Below are positions 6,972 through 15,324 of a DNA stretch of 16,970 bases, piece after piece. This DNA comes from Planctomycetota bacterium (GTDB lineage Bacteria > Planctomycetota > Planctomycetia > Isosphaerales > Isosphaeraceae). Position 1 is the stretch's first letter, and every line of letters starts with the position of its first letter. The position numbers and the translations under genes are program-made. The stretch is taken from positions 1-16,970 of the forward strand of contig JAJYDH010000075.1 of the NCBI GenBank assembly GCA_021777685.1, written 5' to 3'. Under the pieces are notes generated by a model. That model saw only the letters and a program-made list of their open reading frames with translations, searched no databases and was not told the origin of the DNA.

Positions 6972-8441
6972 TCACTCGCCGTAATAATCGATGGTCCGCT
7001 CGATCGCCCGTCGGCAGACGGGGCAGAAGGGCTTGTTGCCCTTGGAAAACATGATGCAGTCGAGGCTCGGGCGGTAGAGCCCGGTGGACGTGTAACCGGC
7101 CCCTTCGAAGGCCCCCACCTTGTTCGCGAAGGCCCCCTTGCCGAGGAGGTCGTCCATCCTCGCGGAATGCTCGCGCGAGAGCCGCTCGGCGTCCTCTTTC
7201 AGGGCCTCGATCTCCTTCGCCGGGGCGTTCGACCGGCTGGCCTCGGCGATCCTGATGCCCATGTCCTGCCGGGCCTTCTGATAGGCCATCTCGGCCTCGT
7301 CGAACGCGGCCTTTTCCCAGGGAGTCGGTACGGGGGTGTCGGGGGTGACGAGGGACTTCCACTTGAGGTTGGACGGGTCGAGCAGGGCCGTCACGTTGGG
7401 CTCGATCGGCTCGACCCCTCGGGGGAAGAAGTCGTTGTAGGCGACCGAGGAGGTGTAATACTCGTCGGCCAGGGCGGCGAAGTGATGGCCGAACTCGTGG
7501 AGGAAGACGTAGGGGCTCCACTGGTTGTCGGCGGTGAAGGTGCAATAGAGGTTGTAGATCCCGCCGCCGCCGTAACGCGGGGTGTTGACCATGATGTAGA
7601 GGACGTCATACGGGGCCGCGGCGGCGATGTCGCGGAGGGCCTTGTTGTCCTCGGTCAGGAGGTAACGCTCGGAGCCGAGGGCGTCGAAGCTGGCCCCGAC
7701 GCTGGTCTCTCGCCAGTTCCCCCGGCTCGGCTCGTCGCAACCCCGGTCCCTCGACGGCGCCCAGACGCCCCTGAGATTGAACCGGTCGCGGTTCGAGGCG
7801 AACGGCTCCCGCGAGAAGAAGACGCCTTCGAACCGCCTCAGGTCGGCCCTGAGCTTCGCCTCGTCGTCGGCCGTGTACCCCTCGGCGACGATCGCGACGT
7901 CGACCCGCGAGTGCGGGTCGCCCGGGATGTGGACGTCGATCACCCGGGCGTCCTTCCGGGCCGGCTCCAGGCTGATCGTCGGGGCCGCCGGGTCGACCTC
8001 GGCCTCCAGCAGGGTCCTGTGACTCCGGTCCTTCTGGCGGACCTTGACGACGAGCTTCACCTTCGCCCTCGGGAACGGCACGAGGACCGTCGCGTGATAG
8101 GCCCGCTTGATCCCCTTCGCGGCCTCGGCGGTGGTCCGATACTCGCCGAAATAGGAGTCGAGCCGGCGCGAGAACAGCAGATCCCCCGAGGCCAGGTCGC
8201 GGACCTCGACGAGGGTCCGGCCGACCTCGAAGGGGTCGATTCGGTGCGCCCGGCTCCCGGCCCAGCTCCCCTGACGATGGAGCCGGTCGAGGATGACGAA
8301 CTCGTCGGTGGCGTCGCCGCCGTGGAGGTAGTCGACCCGGAGGGTGGCGTCGACGAACGAGCGGTCGAAGCCCGCGACCTCGTCGGCGGGCGCGGGAGGC
8401 GCGAACCCGAGGGCGATGGCGCAGAGGATGGCGATTCGCAT
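6972..8441 (-). CDS. Secreted M64-family (IgA peptidase-type) metallopeptidase
   Basis: A 489-aa protein with a Sec signal peptide (MRIAILCAIALGFAPPAPAD). The zinc motif HEFGHH is at 315-320 within YVFLHEFGHHFAALADEYY, the arrangement typical of peptidase family M64; D326 is a possible third ligand. Upstream, VDVAIVAEGYTADDEAKLRAD (180-200) is also typical of the family. A charged, probably coiled-coil segment (373-430) is inserted after the catalytic part. Near the end, DCIMF and FCPVCRRAI (472-480) match the cysteine-containing C-terminal segment of M64 proteins. The first ~160 residues are a beta-rich N-terminal domain. The start is fixed by a strong AGGAGG five bases upstream, although the frame stays open for another 55 codons. 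It is probably a surface or periplasmic protease; the IgA link applies to gut and host-associated relatives and should not be transferred here. Confidence 0.88.
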   Translation of the reverse strand: MRIAILCAIALGFAPPAPADEVAGFDRSFVDATLRVDYLHGGDATDEFVILDRLHRQGSWAGSRAHRIDPFEVGRTLVEVRDLASGDLLFSRRLDSYFGEYRTTAEAAKGIKRAYHATVLVPFPRAKVKLVVKVRQKDRSHRTLLEAEVDPAAPTISLEPARKDARVIDVHIPGDPHSRVDVAIVAEGYTADDEAKLRADLRRFEGVFFSREPFASNRDRFNLRGVWAPSRDRGCDEPSRGNWRETSVGASFDALGSERYLLTEDNKALRDIAAAAPYDVLYIMVNTPRYGGGGIYNLYCTFTADNQWSPYVFLHEFGHHFAALADEYYTSSVAYNDFFPRGVEPIEPNVTALLDPSNLKWKSLVTPDTPVPTPWEKAAFDEAEMAYQKARQDMGIRIAEASRSNAPAKEIEALKEDAERLSREHSARMDDLLGKGAFANKVGAFEGAGYTSTGLYRPSLDCIMFSKGNKPFCPVCRRAIERTIDYYGE

Positions 8442-8446
8442 GCGAG

Positions 8447-8452
8447 CCTCCT
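8447..8452 (-). promoter_or_regulatory. Strong ribosome binding site deciding the M64 start
   Basis: AGGAGG on the minus strand, five bases before the ATG at 8439-8441. It selects the start that leaves a clean signal peptide at the N-terminus over an upstream in-frame extension of 55 codons. Confidence 0.75.
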
Positions 8453-8614
8453 GACCGTCCCGGGCCCGGTTCCGGCCTCTCGATTGAATCCGATCCGGGC
8501 CGGCGTCGCCAGGGGGGTGCGGGCGGGCTCGGGCCCCGGATTCCGATCGGTTGCGGCCCGCCGTTTGGCTCGATAAGCTGAGACCATCCCTAGTCACTCC
8601 ATTCACTTTCTCAT

Positions 8615-8652
8615 CCGGGCCGAGGCGACCGGGGGTGGTCGCCTCGGCCCGG
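8615..8652 (+). promoter_or_regulatory. Perfect 16-bp hairpin in the leader of the TPR/hydrolase lipoprotein gene
   Basis: Arms 8615-8630 and 8637-8652 pair perfectly over 16 bp (inner half AGGCGACC / GGTCGCCT) around a 6-base loop, GGGGGT. It ends 20 bases before the start codon and 7 before the GAGG ribosome site at 8660-8663. There is no T-run, so it may act as a leader structure, an attenuator or a protein-binding palindrome in the divergent promoter region. The remaining intergenic sequence, 8453-8614, shows nothing I can identify. Confidence 0.6.
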
Positions 8653-8672
8653 CCGTCCCGAGGCCCAGGGTG

Positions 8673-9863
8673 ATGTCAGCGTCTTCGGCGAGAGTACGCC
8701 TCGGTGCGGCGATCCTGCTCTGTTCGCTCGGCTGCACGTCGGGCTCGTCGCCGATCGTGGACCATCCGGACCGGGCGCCTTCGCACCAGGATGGGGGGGG
8801 CCGGGCCCCGATCTCGCGGGCCGCGGTCGCCGAGAAGCCGGAGAGGCCGCTCGACATCCCGGCCCCCCCGGCCCCGGACTCGATCCATGAAGGCCGGGAC
8901 CTCTCGAAGGCGGACGGCGACGAGCTGGCGAGCCTGGCCGGCCGGTTCGCGGGCGAGGGGAAACCCGGCGAGGCCGCCCAATTCCAGTACTGGGCGATGA
9001 GGGCGGGCGCCGGGGGCCAGTACAACCTGGCCTGCTGGACCGCGCTGGCCGGCGACCTCGAAGGGGCGTTCTACTGGCTCCAGGAGGCCGCGCTCGACGA
9101 CGGCGTCGAGGAGTCGTGGGCCGGGCAGGACCCCGACCTCGACACGCTCCACAAGGACCCCCGCTGGAAGCAGGTCGGGCCGTTCCTCAAGCGGTGCAAC
9201 GCCTACTGGGCGGCCAGCGGGCACCGGCAGACGGTGCTGGTCCTGCCCGAGGGGTACAAGAAGGGCACGCCGATCGGCGTCCTCGTCGGACTCCACGGCC
9301 TGGGCCACCGGCCCGACGGGTTCGTCGACGAGTCGTTTCAGTCCTTCGCCGACGATCTGAACATGGCGATCGTCGGGGTCAGCGGGACGGTCCCCACCGG
9401 CCGGCGATCGTTCGTCTGGTCGGAAGACCCGGCCAGCGACGCCCGCCAGATCCGCCGGGCGCTCGCCGACCTCTCCGACCGGCTGACCGTCAAGCCCGGC
9501 CACATCATCGCCTTCGGCTTCTCGCAGGGGGCCCAGATGGGCTTCGAGGTCGCCTTCCAGGATCCCGACGAGTACCTCGGCGCGATCGTCATGTCGCCCG
9601 GGACGACCTCCCGCTTCTACCGGCTCAACAAGCTCACCCCCTCGCCCGGCAACCGTCGCCAGGGCTACGTCTGCGTCTGCGGGGCCGAGGAGGCGCCCGG
9701 CAACGTCAGCTTCACCAGGGACGCCGCCGAATTCGCCCGGAAGGCCGGCGCCCGGGTCGAACTCAGGCTCGACCCGGGCAGGAGCGAGCACGCCTTCCCG
9801 CCCGACTTCGCCGCGTCGCTGGCCCGCTGGGTCCGGTTCATCGAGGGGTCGGCGTCCGAGTGA
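8673..9863 (+). CDS. Lipoprotein with TPR-like region and alpha/beta hydrolase domain
   Basis: A 396-aa exported protein. The N-terminus (RLGAAILLCSLGC) is a short lipoprotein-type signal with C21 as the likely lipidated residue, though the lipobox is relaxed (SLGC). A Pro-rich spacer (about 25-75) leads to a TPR-like module (80-180): YNLACWTALAGDLEGAFYWL, then DPDLDTLHKDPRW, the closing pattern of many TPR end-of-group repeats. Residues 185-390 form an alpha/beta hydrolase of the carboxylesterase/polyhydroxybutyrate depolymerase type: oxyanion HG at 208-209, nucleophile S284 in GFSQG, and H373 in SEHAFPP. The acid may be E339 or E340. The ester substrate is unknown. ATG at 8673 is preferred over the adjoining GTG at 8670; GAGG lies nine bases upstream. 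It is divergent from the M64 gene and converges with the acyltransferase. Confidence 0.85.
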   Translation: MSASSARVRLGAAILLCSLGCTSGSSPIVDHPDRAPSHQDGGGRAPISRAAVAEKPERPLDIPAPPAPDSIHEGRDLSKADGDELASLAGRFAGEGKPGEAAQFQYWAMRAGAGGQYNLACWTALAGDLEGAFYWLQEAALDDGVEESWAGQDPDLDTLHKDPRWKQVGPFLKRCNAYWAASGHRQTVLVLPEGYKKGTPIGVLVGLHGLGHRPDGFVDESFQSFADDLNMAIVGVSGTVPTGRRSFVWSEDPASDARQIRRALADLSDRLTVKPGHIIAFGFSQGAQMGFEVAFQDPDEYLGAIVMSPGTTSRFYRLNKLTPSPGNRRQGYVCVCGAEEAPGNVSFTRDAAEFARKAGARVELRLDPGRSEHAFPPDFAASLARWVRFIEGSASE

Positions 9864-9898
9864 GGTCGATTCGGGGGCCCGCCCCGAGAACGGCCGGC

Positions 9899-11854
9899 TC
9901 AATTCGCCCTGAGGCTCCCGGGATGGGCCGGCGAGCCGGGCGATCGGCGGACCGCCGGGGCGAAGAGCGGCTTCAGGACGAGCGCCCCGTAGGCGCTCAG
10001 GTGCGTCCCGTCCCGGTAGAAGCTGCCATTGTCGTCGAAGGGGAGGATGTCGACGGTCCCCGTCCTCGCCCGGAGGAGCGGGACCGGGTCGAGGACGGTC
10101 ACGCCCCGATCCCTCAGCTTCGGGAGGAACTCCCGTTCGAGCCGGTTCGCGGCCTCGTGCTGGGACAGGGTCAACCTCAGCCGGGAGGGGTCCCAGCCCC
10201 GCCAGGTGTAGAGGGCCAGCGCCTTGGAGACGTCGAAGGCGAAGCCGGGGACATCGTTGACGAAATAGACCGCCGCGCCGGCCTCGCGGAGCGAGTCGAC
10301 CGTCCTCAGAAGGGCGTCGGAGAACCGGGCGTCGCGGAAATAGTCGCCCCAGGCCCCGGCCATCAGGACTCTCGGGATCTTCCCGGCCCGGACGTGCTCC
10401 AGCACGGCCGCGTTGAACGGGATGGCCCGCTCGTTGAGCCCGAATTCCTTCCGGACGTAGAAGCCGAGCGCGGGCGCGGTCGAGGAATGGGTGGCGGCCC
10501 GGGCCGTGATGCCCGCCTCCTTGCAGAGGGCATCGAGGGCCGGCAGGAGGGCCACGGCATGGCTGTCGCCCCAGACCAGCAGCTCGACGTCACGGCCGGC
10601 GACGCCCAGCGGGACGAGGTTGCCGGGGATGTCGCCGATCTCCAGGTTGTGGAAGTCGCCCGGGTTCTCCCGGCTGCTGTCCGCGAACATCTTCGATCGA
10701 GGAGTGTGCCGCCCTTCCAGCCCCCGGGTCCGTTCGAGCCCGATGCCGACCAGCAGCAGGCCGGCGAAGGCGAGGCCCGAGGCGGTCAGGAGCCGCGGGC
10801 GCGATCCGAGGAGCCGGCGGGTCCGGAATGGGGTCTCGACATATCGCCAGGAGATGACGCCCAGGACCAGGCTCGCGGCGACCAGCAGGAGCCGGACGCC
10901 CGCCGAGATCGGACGGACGTCCTCGTGGTTGGCGAAGGCGAAGAGGGGCCAGTGCCAGAGATAGAGCGAGTACGAGATCAGCCCGACGAACACCATCGGA
11001 CGCCAGGCCAGGAGCCGCGAGGCGAAGGGAAGGCGCCCCGGCCCGCTCCCGCTGGCGATCAGCAACGCCGCCCCCAGGACGGGGGGGAGTGCCGCGAGGC
11101 CGGGGAAGGGCGTCGTCTCGTCGTAGAGGAAGCAGGGGATGAGGATCGAGGCCAGGCCGAGCGCCGCCCCCGGCCCTTTCAGGCGGGGCGACATCCCGTC
11201 CCCGAGGGCCGGGCGCATCGCCAGGAGGACGCCGACGAGCAGCTCCCATGCCCGGGTGGGCAGCAGGTAGAATGTCGCCGATGGGTGGTGCGCCGTCCCG
11301 TAGACGCTCAGGCCGAAGCTCAGGGCCGCGGCCAGCGCCATCGGCGCGAACATCCGGCGCGGCTGCTTGATCCTGGACAGGAGCAGCAAGAAGATCGGCA
11401 CGAAGAGGTAGAACTGCTCCTCCACGGCGAGCGACCAGGTATGGAGCAGTGGCTTCTGCTCGGCCGCCGCTTCGAAATAGCCGGTCTCGCGCCAGAACTG
11501 GACGTTCGAGACGATGAGGTCCAGCCCGACGATCGACCGGCCGAGCGACGCCAGGTCGTGCGGCAGGAGCAGGGACCATCCCGCCGCCAGGGTGGCGACC
11601 ACGACGACCAGCAAGGCCGGGACGATCCGCCTGATCCGCCGCTCCCAGAATTCCAGGATCGAGAACCGGCCTCCCTCCAGGTCCTTGAGGATCAGGACGG
11701 TGATCAGGTAGCCCGAGATGACGAAGAAGACGTCGACGCCGACGAATCCGCCGGTCGCGAGGAGGCCGGCATGGCAGGAGACCACGCCGAGCACCGCCAC
11801 GGCCCGCAGGCCGTCGATGTCGGGTCGATAAGCGAGGCGGGGGTGCCTTGCCAT
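9899..11854 (-). CDS. OafA/YrhL-type acyltransferase with C-terminal SGNH domain
   Basis: A 651-aa integral membrane O-acyltransferase, expected to acetylate a surface polysaccharide. Residues 9-375 are the acyltransferase-3 domain with its usual landmarks: YRPDIDGLRAVAVLGVVSCH (9-28, H28 the conserved active-site histidine), FFVISGYLIT (43-52), LHTWSLAVEEQFYL (137-150), SYSLYLWHWPL (294-304) and WRYVETPFR (336-344). About ten membrane helices are apparent. The C-terminal extracytoplasmic SGNH domain has GDSH (429-432, S431 nucleophile) and DGTHLS (615-620, catalytic D615 and H618). This fused layout is typical of OafA/OatA-like enzymes that move an acyl group across the membrane and attach it outside. 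The start ATG at 11852-11854 places the family-typical YRPDIDG at residue 9; its ribosome site is weak, and a longer start at 11941 is possible. Divergent from the sialidase-fold gene. Confidence 0.93.
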   Translation of the reverse strand: MARHPRLAYRPDIDGLRAVAVLGVVSCHAGLLATGGFVGVDVFFVISGYLITVLILKDLEGGRFSILEFWERRIRRIVPALLVVVVATLAAGWSLLLPHDLASLGRSIVGLDLIVSNVQFWRETGYFEAAAEQKPLLHTWSLAVEEQFYLFVPIFLLLLSRIKQPRRMFAPMALAAALSFGLSVYGTAHHPSATFYLLPTRAWELLVGVLLAMRPALGDGMSPRLKGPGAALGLASILIPCFLYDETTPFPGLAALPPVLGAALLIASGSGPGRLPFASRLLAWRPMVFVGLISYSLYLWHWPLFAFANHEDVRPISAGVRLLLVAASLVLGVISWRYVETPFRTRRLLGSRPRLLTASGLAFAGLLLVGIGLERTRGLEGRHTPRSKMFADSSRENPGDFHNLEIGDIPGNLVPLGVAGRDVELLVWGDSHAVALLPALDALCKEAGITARAATHSSTAPALGFYVRKEFGLNERAIPFNAAVLEHVRAGKIPRVLMAGAWGDYFRDARFSDALLRTVDSLREAGAAVYFVNDVPGFAFDVSKALALYTWRGWDPSRLRLTLSQHEAANRLEREFLPKLRDRGVTVLDPVPLLRARTGTVDILPFDDNGSFYRDGTHLSAYGALVLKPLFAPAVRRSPGSPAHPGSLRAN

Positions 11855-11887
11855 GGGGATGGATCGCTCATGTGTCCGATAGTCTCG

Positions 11888-11901
11888 TCCCTCGCGAGGG
11901 A
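11888..11901. promoter_or_regulatory. 14-bp perfect palindrome between divergent genes
   Basis: TCCCTCGCGAGGGA is a perfect palindrome, 34 bases upstream of the acyltransferase start and 82 bases upstream of the sialidase-fold gene. Its placement suits an operator shared by both promoters, but no matching regulator gene is in the window. In such GC-rich DNA it could also be chance. Confidence 0.35.
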
Positions 11902-11983
11902 ACTCATGGTATCCTCGAAATCGGCCGGCCGGGGGCGACATCGGGTCGCCCTCGGAGGGCCGGTCGGTCGAAGGAAGGCTGAC

Positions 11984-13450
11984 ATGAATCCGGTCGGGCC
12001 TGAAGGCGTGTCGTCGGCGGGTCCTCGCTCCCGCCGGTCGTGGCGGATGCCGCCCCTGGTCGTCGCGGGGCTGCTGCTCGGCGCCTCGGCGGCCGAGGCG
12101 CAGCAGATCACCGTCAATCCCCGGTACGGCTCGGTGCAGGACAAGGCGCCCCTGGCCTGGCGGCAGGGGGACGTCTCCTATCTCCTGAACATGGCCGAAC
12201 TTCCCCGCGCGCCCGGCGGCGACTGGGCGATCCAGCCGACGATGAGCGCGTCCTGGGGCCGGCCCGTCGAGGGCTCGCCGACCGGCTGGTCGACGACCCG
12301 GCCGGACGGGACGCCGATGGGCAAGATCTACGCCTTCGGCGGCGCCGGGCCGACCGACGGGACCGAGACCGTTGACTGGGGTGACGGGAGCCTCCTGAGG
12401 GCCTCCGCCGCCGCGGCGTTCAGGTACAACATCCCTGAAGGGACGATCTTCTACTCCACCCGCCTCAACACCTCGTCCCCGGCCCGACCGAAGGGTGCTG
12501 GCGCCGACCCCGGCTACGGGACCCGTTATCGGATCATGGTCTACATGAGCAAGGACGACGCCAGGACCTGGACGCTCCTGCCGCCGGTGGCCCTCTCGGC
12601 GAAGGGGCCGGGGGACGACGGGTCGATGGTGGGGCTCTGGTCGAACTTCCTCTTCGAGCGGGACGACGGGACCATCCAGATCTACTACGACAACCAACTC
12701 GCCCCCTGGCAGGAGCCCGGCGGCCGGAGCCGGCGCGAGCAGTGGGTCGCGATGCAGAGCCTGGTGCCCGGCCCGTCGCTGGCATGGACCGGCCAGCAGG
12801 CCGAGATCATCGTCGACGGCAACCAGCCGGGCCGGCCCCGGCCAAACGCGGGGATGGCCACCGTCTCGCGGAAGTCGCCGGGCGACGGCACCATGTTCGT
12901 GACCCTGGAGGACGTCGACTATTACGGCGTCCCCGGCGAGCAAGAGCCCCGGTTCCAGCTCGTCATCCGGGTCATGAAGTCGGCCGACGGCGGCCGGAGC
13001 TGGATGTACGTCAACACCCTCCGCCAGCCCCGGGGCTTCAACAACATGGCCCCGTATCACGTCCGGAGCCGGATCACCGGCGAATTGATCGTGGTCTTCC
13101 GGTCGGACGCCCGCCGGATGGGCGACCCGGCCAACCCGATGTACGACCCCTACGTCTCCGCGAAGCAGGGCTCCCAGACCGGGAACCCCCGCTGGCTCCT
13201 CGGCAACATCCACGTCCTCCGGAGCGGCGATGACGGCGCCACCTGGCAGCCGCTGGAGCAGGCGCCGGGCTCGCCCTACCGCCCGGGGGACGACGAGTCC
13301 TCGTTCGAGCCCGGCGTGACCGAGCTGAGGCTGTCGCCGACCTCGTCGAACCTGGTCTTCCAGTGGGGGCAGTTCCTCGGCGGCCTGAACCCGCCGGCCG
13401 CCGGCCCCCCGGCGAAGCTCTGGGTCCAGACGGTGACGATTCGGAAGTGA
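11984..13450 (+). CDS. Secreted BNR/Asp-box (sialidase-fold) beta-propeller protein
   Basis: A 488-aa exported protein with a signal peptide (hydrophobic 23-35, likely cut after ASAAEA near residue 39). Three Asp-box turns are visible: SKDDARTW (189-196), SADGGRSW (333-340) and SGDDGATW (414-421), the mark of six-bladed sialidase-like propellers. Related strand patterns lie between them. I do not see the full arginine triad of a true sialidase, so it may be a glycan-binding propeller or a glycosidase of another type. The ATG at 11984 follows AAGGAAGG by five bases. It is divergent from the acyltransferase, so both could act on a surface or environmental glycan; this link is inference. A weak hairpin (13463-13490) follows its stop codon. 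Confidence 0.85.
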   Translation: MNPVGPEGVSSAGPRSRRSWRMPPLVVAGLLLGASAAEAQQITVNPRYGSVQDKAPLAWRQGDVSYLLNMAELPRAPGGDWAIQPTMSASWGRPVEGSPTGWSTTRPDGTPMGKIYAFGGAGPTDGTETVDWGDGSLLRASAAAAFRYNIPEGTIFYSTRLNTSSPARPKGAGADPGYGTRYRIMVYMSKDDARTWTLLPPVALSAKGPGDDGSMVGLWSNFLFERDDGTIQIYYDNQLAPWQEPGGRSRREQWVAMQSLVPGPSLAWTGQQAEIIVDGNQPGRPRPNAGMATVSRKSPGDGTMFVTLEDVDYYGVPGEQEPRFQLVIRVMKSADGGRSWMYVNTLRQPRGFNNMAPYHVRSRITGELIVVFRSDARRMGDPANPMYDPYVSAKQGSQTGNPRWLLGNIHVLRSGDDGATWQPLEQAPGSPYRPGDDESSFEPGVTELRLSPTSSNLVFQWGQFLGGLNPPAAGPPAKLWVQTVTIRK

Positions 13451-13462
13451 ATCGCCCGGCCC

Positions 13463-13490
13463 TCGCGAAAAGTCGCGGCATTTCTCGCGA
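13463..13490 (+). terminator. Possible hairpin terminator behind the propeller gene
   Basis: TCGCGAAA (13463-13470) can pair with TTTCTCGCGA (13481-13490) with a two-base bulge, around a 10-base loop. It starts 12 bases after the stop codon at 13450. The stem is short and has no T-run, so this is tentative. If real, it would separate the propeller gene from the lipoxygenase. Confidence 0.3.
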
Positions 13491-13559
13491 TCCGGCGGCC
13501 CGCTCTGATACAGTGCTGGTGCCGCAACAGTCCACTCATCTCACGAGGAGCCCTCGCCG

Positions 13560-15308
13560 ATGAGCGCCTTCATCCCCCAGCTCGACCCCGACCGATCGAC
13601 CCGCGAGAGCGACCTCGCGGCGACCCGGGGCCATTATGTTTATAATCACACCTACCTCTCGCCCCTGGCGATGGTGGAGTGCCTCCCGTTCTGGGAGCAG
13701 CCGTCCTGGCAGTGGATGGTAACGGTCGGTGAGACGGCGCTCCGGGTGCTGGCCAACCACGCCGAGAACGACCACGACTTAAGGCGCCGTAACGACACGC
13801 ACGCGAAGCACAGCCTGTTCACGGAGTTCGTCGAGCGGGCCTCGGGCGAGGTCCACCACCTGACGCACATCATCAAGGAGGCGATCCGGTCCAACGTGGT
13901 CGAGGGGCCGCCGCACACCCTGGAGAGCTACGCGGCGATGTTCCGCTCGATCGGCCTGCCCCCGATCCACCACGACTTCCACCAGGACCGCGTCTTCGCC
14001 GAGATGCGGGTGGGCGGGCCGAACCCGGTCGTCCTGAGGCGGGTCGATCGGCCCGTCGACCACTTCCCCGTCACCCAGGAGCACTTCGCGAGGGCCATCC
14101 CCGGGCCCGACACGCTGGAGGCCGCCGGCCGCGAGGGGCGGCTCTACCTGCTCGACTACAGGATGCTCGAAGGGATCGAGAACAGCGACTATCCGGACAT
14201 ACAGAAGTATGTCTACGCGCCGCTCTGCCTGCTGGTACTCCACAGGTCGCGCAAGGTCCTGATGCCGGTGGCGATCCAGTGCCGGCAGGCGCCGGGCCCG
14301 GACAACCCGATCTTCACGCCGGACGACGGGCCGAGCTGGCAGATCGCCAAGACGGTGGTCAAGGTGGCCGACGGGAACCATCACGAGGCGGTGACGCATC
14401 TGGGCCGGACCCACCTGTTCGTCGAGCCGTTCGTCATCGCCACCCGCCGCCAGCTCGCGGCGAATCACCCGCTCCACATCCTCCTGGTGCCCCACTTCGA
14501 GGGGACGCTGTCGATCAACAACATGGCCAAGGGCTACCTGGTCGACAATCGAGGTCCGGTCGACGAGCTGCTCGGCGGGACCATCGAGTCGACGCGCCAC
14601 CTGACGGTCCGGGGCGTCCAGGAATACCCGTTCGATCGGGTGATGCTGCCGGACACCTTCCGCGCCCGGGGCGTCGACGACCCCGACCTCCTGCCCAACT
14701 ACCCGTACCGCGACGACGCCCTGCTCTTCTGGGGGGCCATCCATCGGTGGGTCTCCGGCTACCTGGAACTCTACTACCACTCCGACGCCGACGTCCGGGC
14801 CGACACCGAGCTGGCCGCCTGGTTCGACGAGCTGGTCGCCGCCGACGGGGGGCGGGTCGTCGGCATCGGCAGGTCGGGGCCGACCTGCACCCGCGAGTAC
14901 CTCGCCGACGCCGCGACCCTGATCATCTTCACCGCCAGCGTCCAGCACGCCGCCGTGAACTTCCCGCAGTACGACCTGATGAGCTACGTCCCCAACATGC
15001 CGCTGGCCTGCTACGCCCCCGCCCCGACCTCGAAGCACGCGACCCACGCCGACTACCTGGCGATGCTCCCGCCCCTGAACCACGCCAACCTCCAGATGGG
15101 CCTGGGCGCCCTGCTCGGCACGATCCGCTACACCACGCTCGGCGAGTACGGCGAGGGCCGCTTCGAGGACCCCCGCGTCGCCGAGCCCCTCCGCCGGTTC
15201 CTCGACGAGATCCGCCAGATCGGCGAGACGATCGAGGCGCGAAACCGGCAACGCCGGCCCTACGAGTTCCTCGTCCCGTCCGGAATCCCCCAGAGTATCA
15301 ATATCTGA
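13560..15308 (+). CDS. Lipoxygenase (non-heme iron, no PLAT domain)
   Basis: Iron lipoxygenase, which adds O2 to polyunsaturated fatty acids to give hydroperoxides. The 582-aa product consists of the catalytic domain only, as in cyanobacterial and myxobacterial enzymes, with an N-terminus YVYNHTYLSPLAMV (26-39). All five iron ligands are identifiable by spacing: H275 and H280 (HEAVTHLGRTHLFVEPFVIA), H463 and N467 (VQHAAVNFPQYDL) and the C-terminal I582 (SINI). WQIAK (260-264) is also family-typical. An ungapped match to animal lipoxygenases places the Coffa stereocontrol position (first His + 43) at S318 instead of the usual Ala or Gly. There is no signal peptide, so it is probably cytoplasmic. 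GAGGAG at 13545-13550 lies nine bases before the ATG. The P450 gene follows on the same strand after 170 bases, suggesting the hydroperoxide is passed on to it. Substrate and product position cannot be read from sequence. Confidence 0.95.
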   Translation: MSAFIPQLDPDRSTRESDLAATRGHYVYNHTYLSPLAMVECLPFWEQPSWQWMVTVGETALRVLANHAENDHDLRRRNDTHAKHSLFTEFVERASGEVHHLTHIIKEAIRSNVVEGPPHTLESYAAMFRSIGLPPIHHDFHQDRVFAEMRVGGPNPVVLRRVDRPVDHFPVTQEHFARAIPGPDTLEAAGREGRLYLLDYRMLEGIENSDYPDIQKYVYAPLCLLVLHRSRKVLMPVAIQCRQAPGPDNPIFTPDDGPSWQIAKTVVKVADGNHHEAVTHLGRTHLFVEPFVIATRRQLAANHPLHILLVPHFEGTLSINNMAKGYLVDNRGPVDELLGGTIESTRHLTVRGVQEYPFDRVMLPDTFRARGVDDPDLLPNYPYRDDALLFWGAIHRWVSGYLELYYHSDADVRADTELAAWFDELVAADGGRVVGIGRSGPTCTREYLADAATLIIFTASVQHAAVNFPQYDLMSYVPNMPLACYAPAPTSKHATHADYLAMLPPLNHANLQMGLGALLGTIRYTTLGEYGEGRFEDPRVAEPLRRFLDEIRQIGETIEARNRQRRPYEFLVPSGIPQSINI

Positions 15309-15324
15309 CCGGATAATCTCGTGA

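Noticed and set aside
3568..6984. A plus-strand open frame of more than 1100 codons across the M14 and MFS genes
   Set aside because: It is antisense to the M14 gene and out of frame with the MFS gene, both of which have clear motifs. Its product is Arg/Pro/Gly-rich with no domain, as expected from stop-poor GC-rich DNA.
9116..11983. Extension of the propeller gene frame upstream by about 950 codons
   Set aside because: This stretch runs out of frame through the hydrolase gene and antisense to the acyltransferase. Real similarity and the signal peptide begin only at the ATG at 11984.
11855..13213. Extension of the acyltransferase frame upstream on the minus strand
   Set aside because: It lies antisense to the propeller gene, and the translated extension is Arg/Gly/Pro-rich without a domain. 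The family-typical N-terminus starts at 11854.
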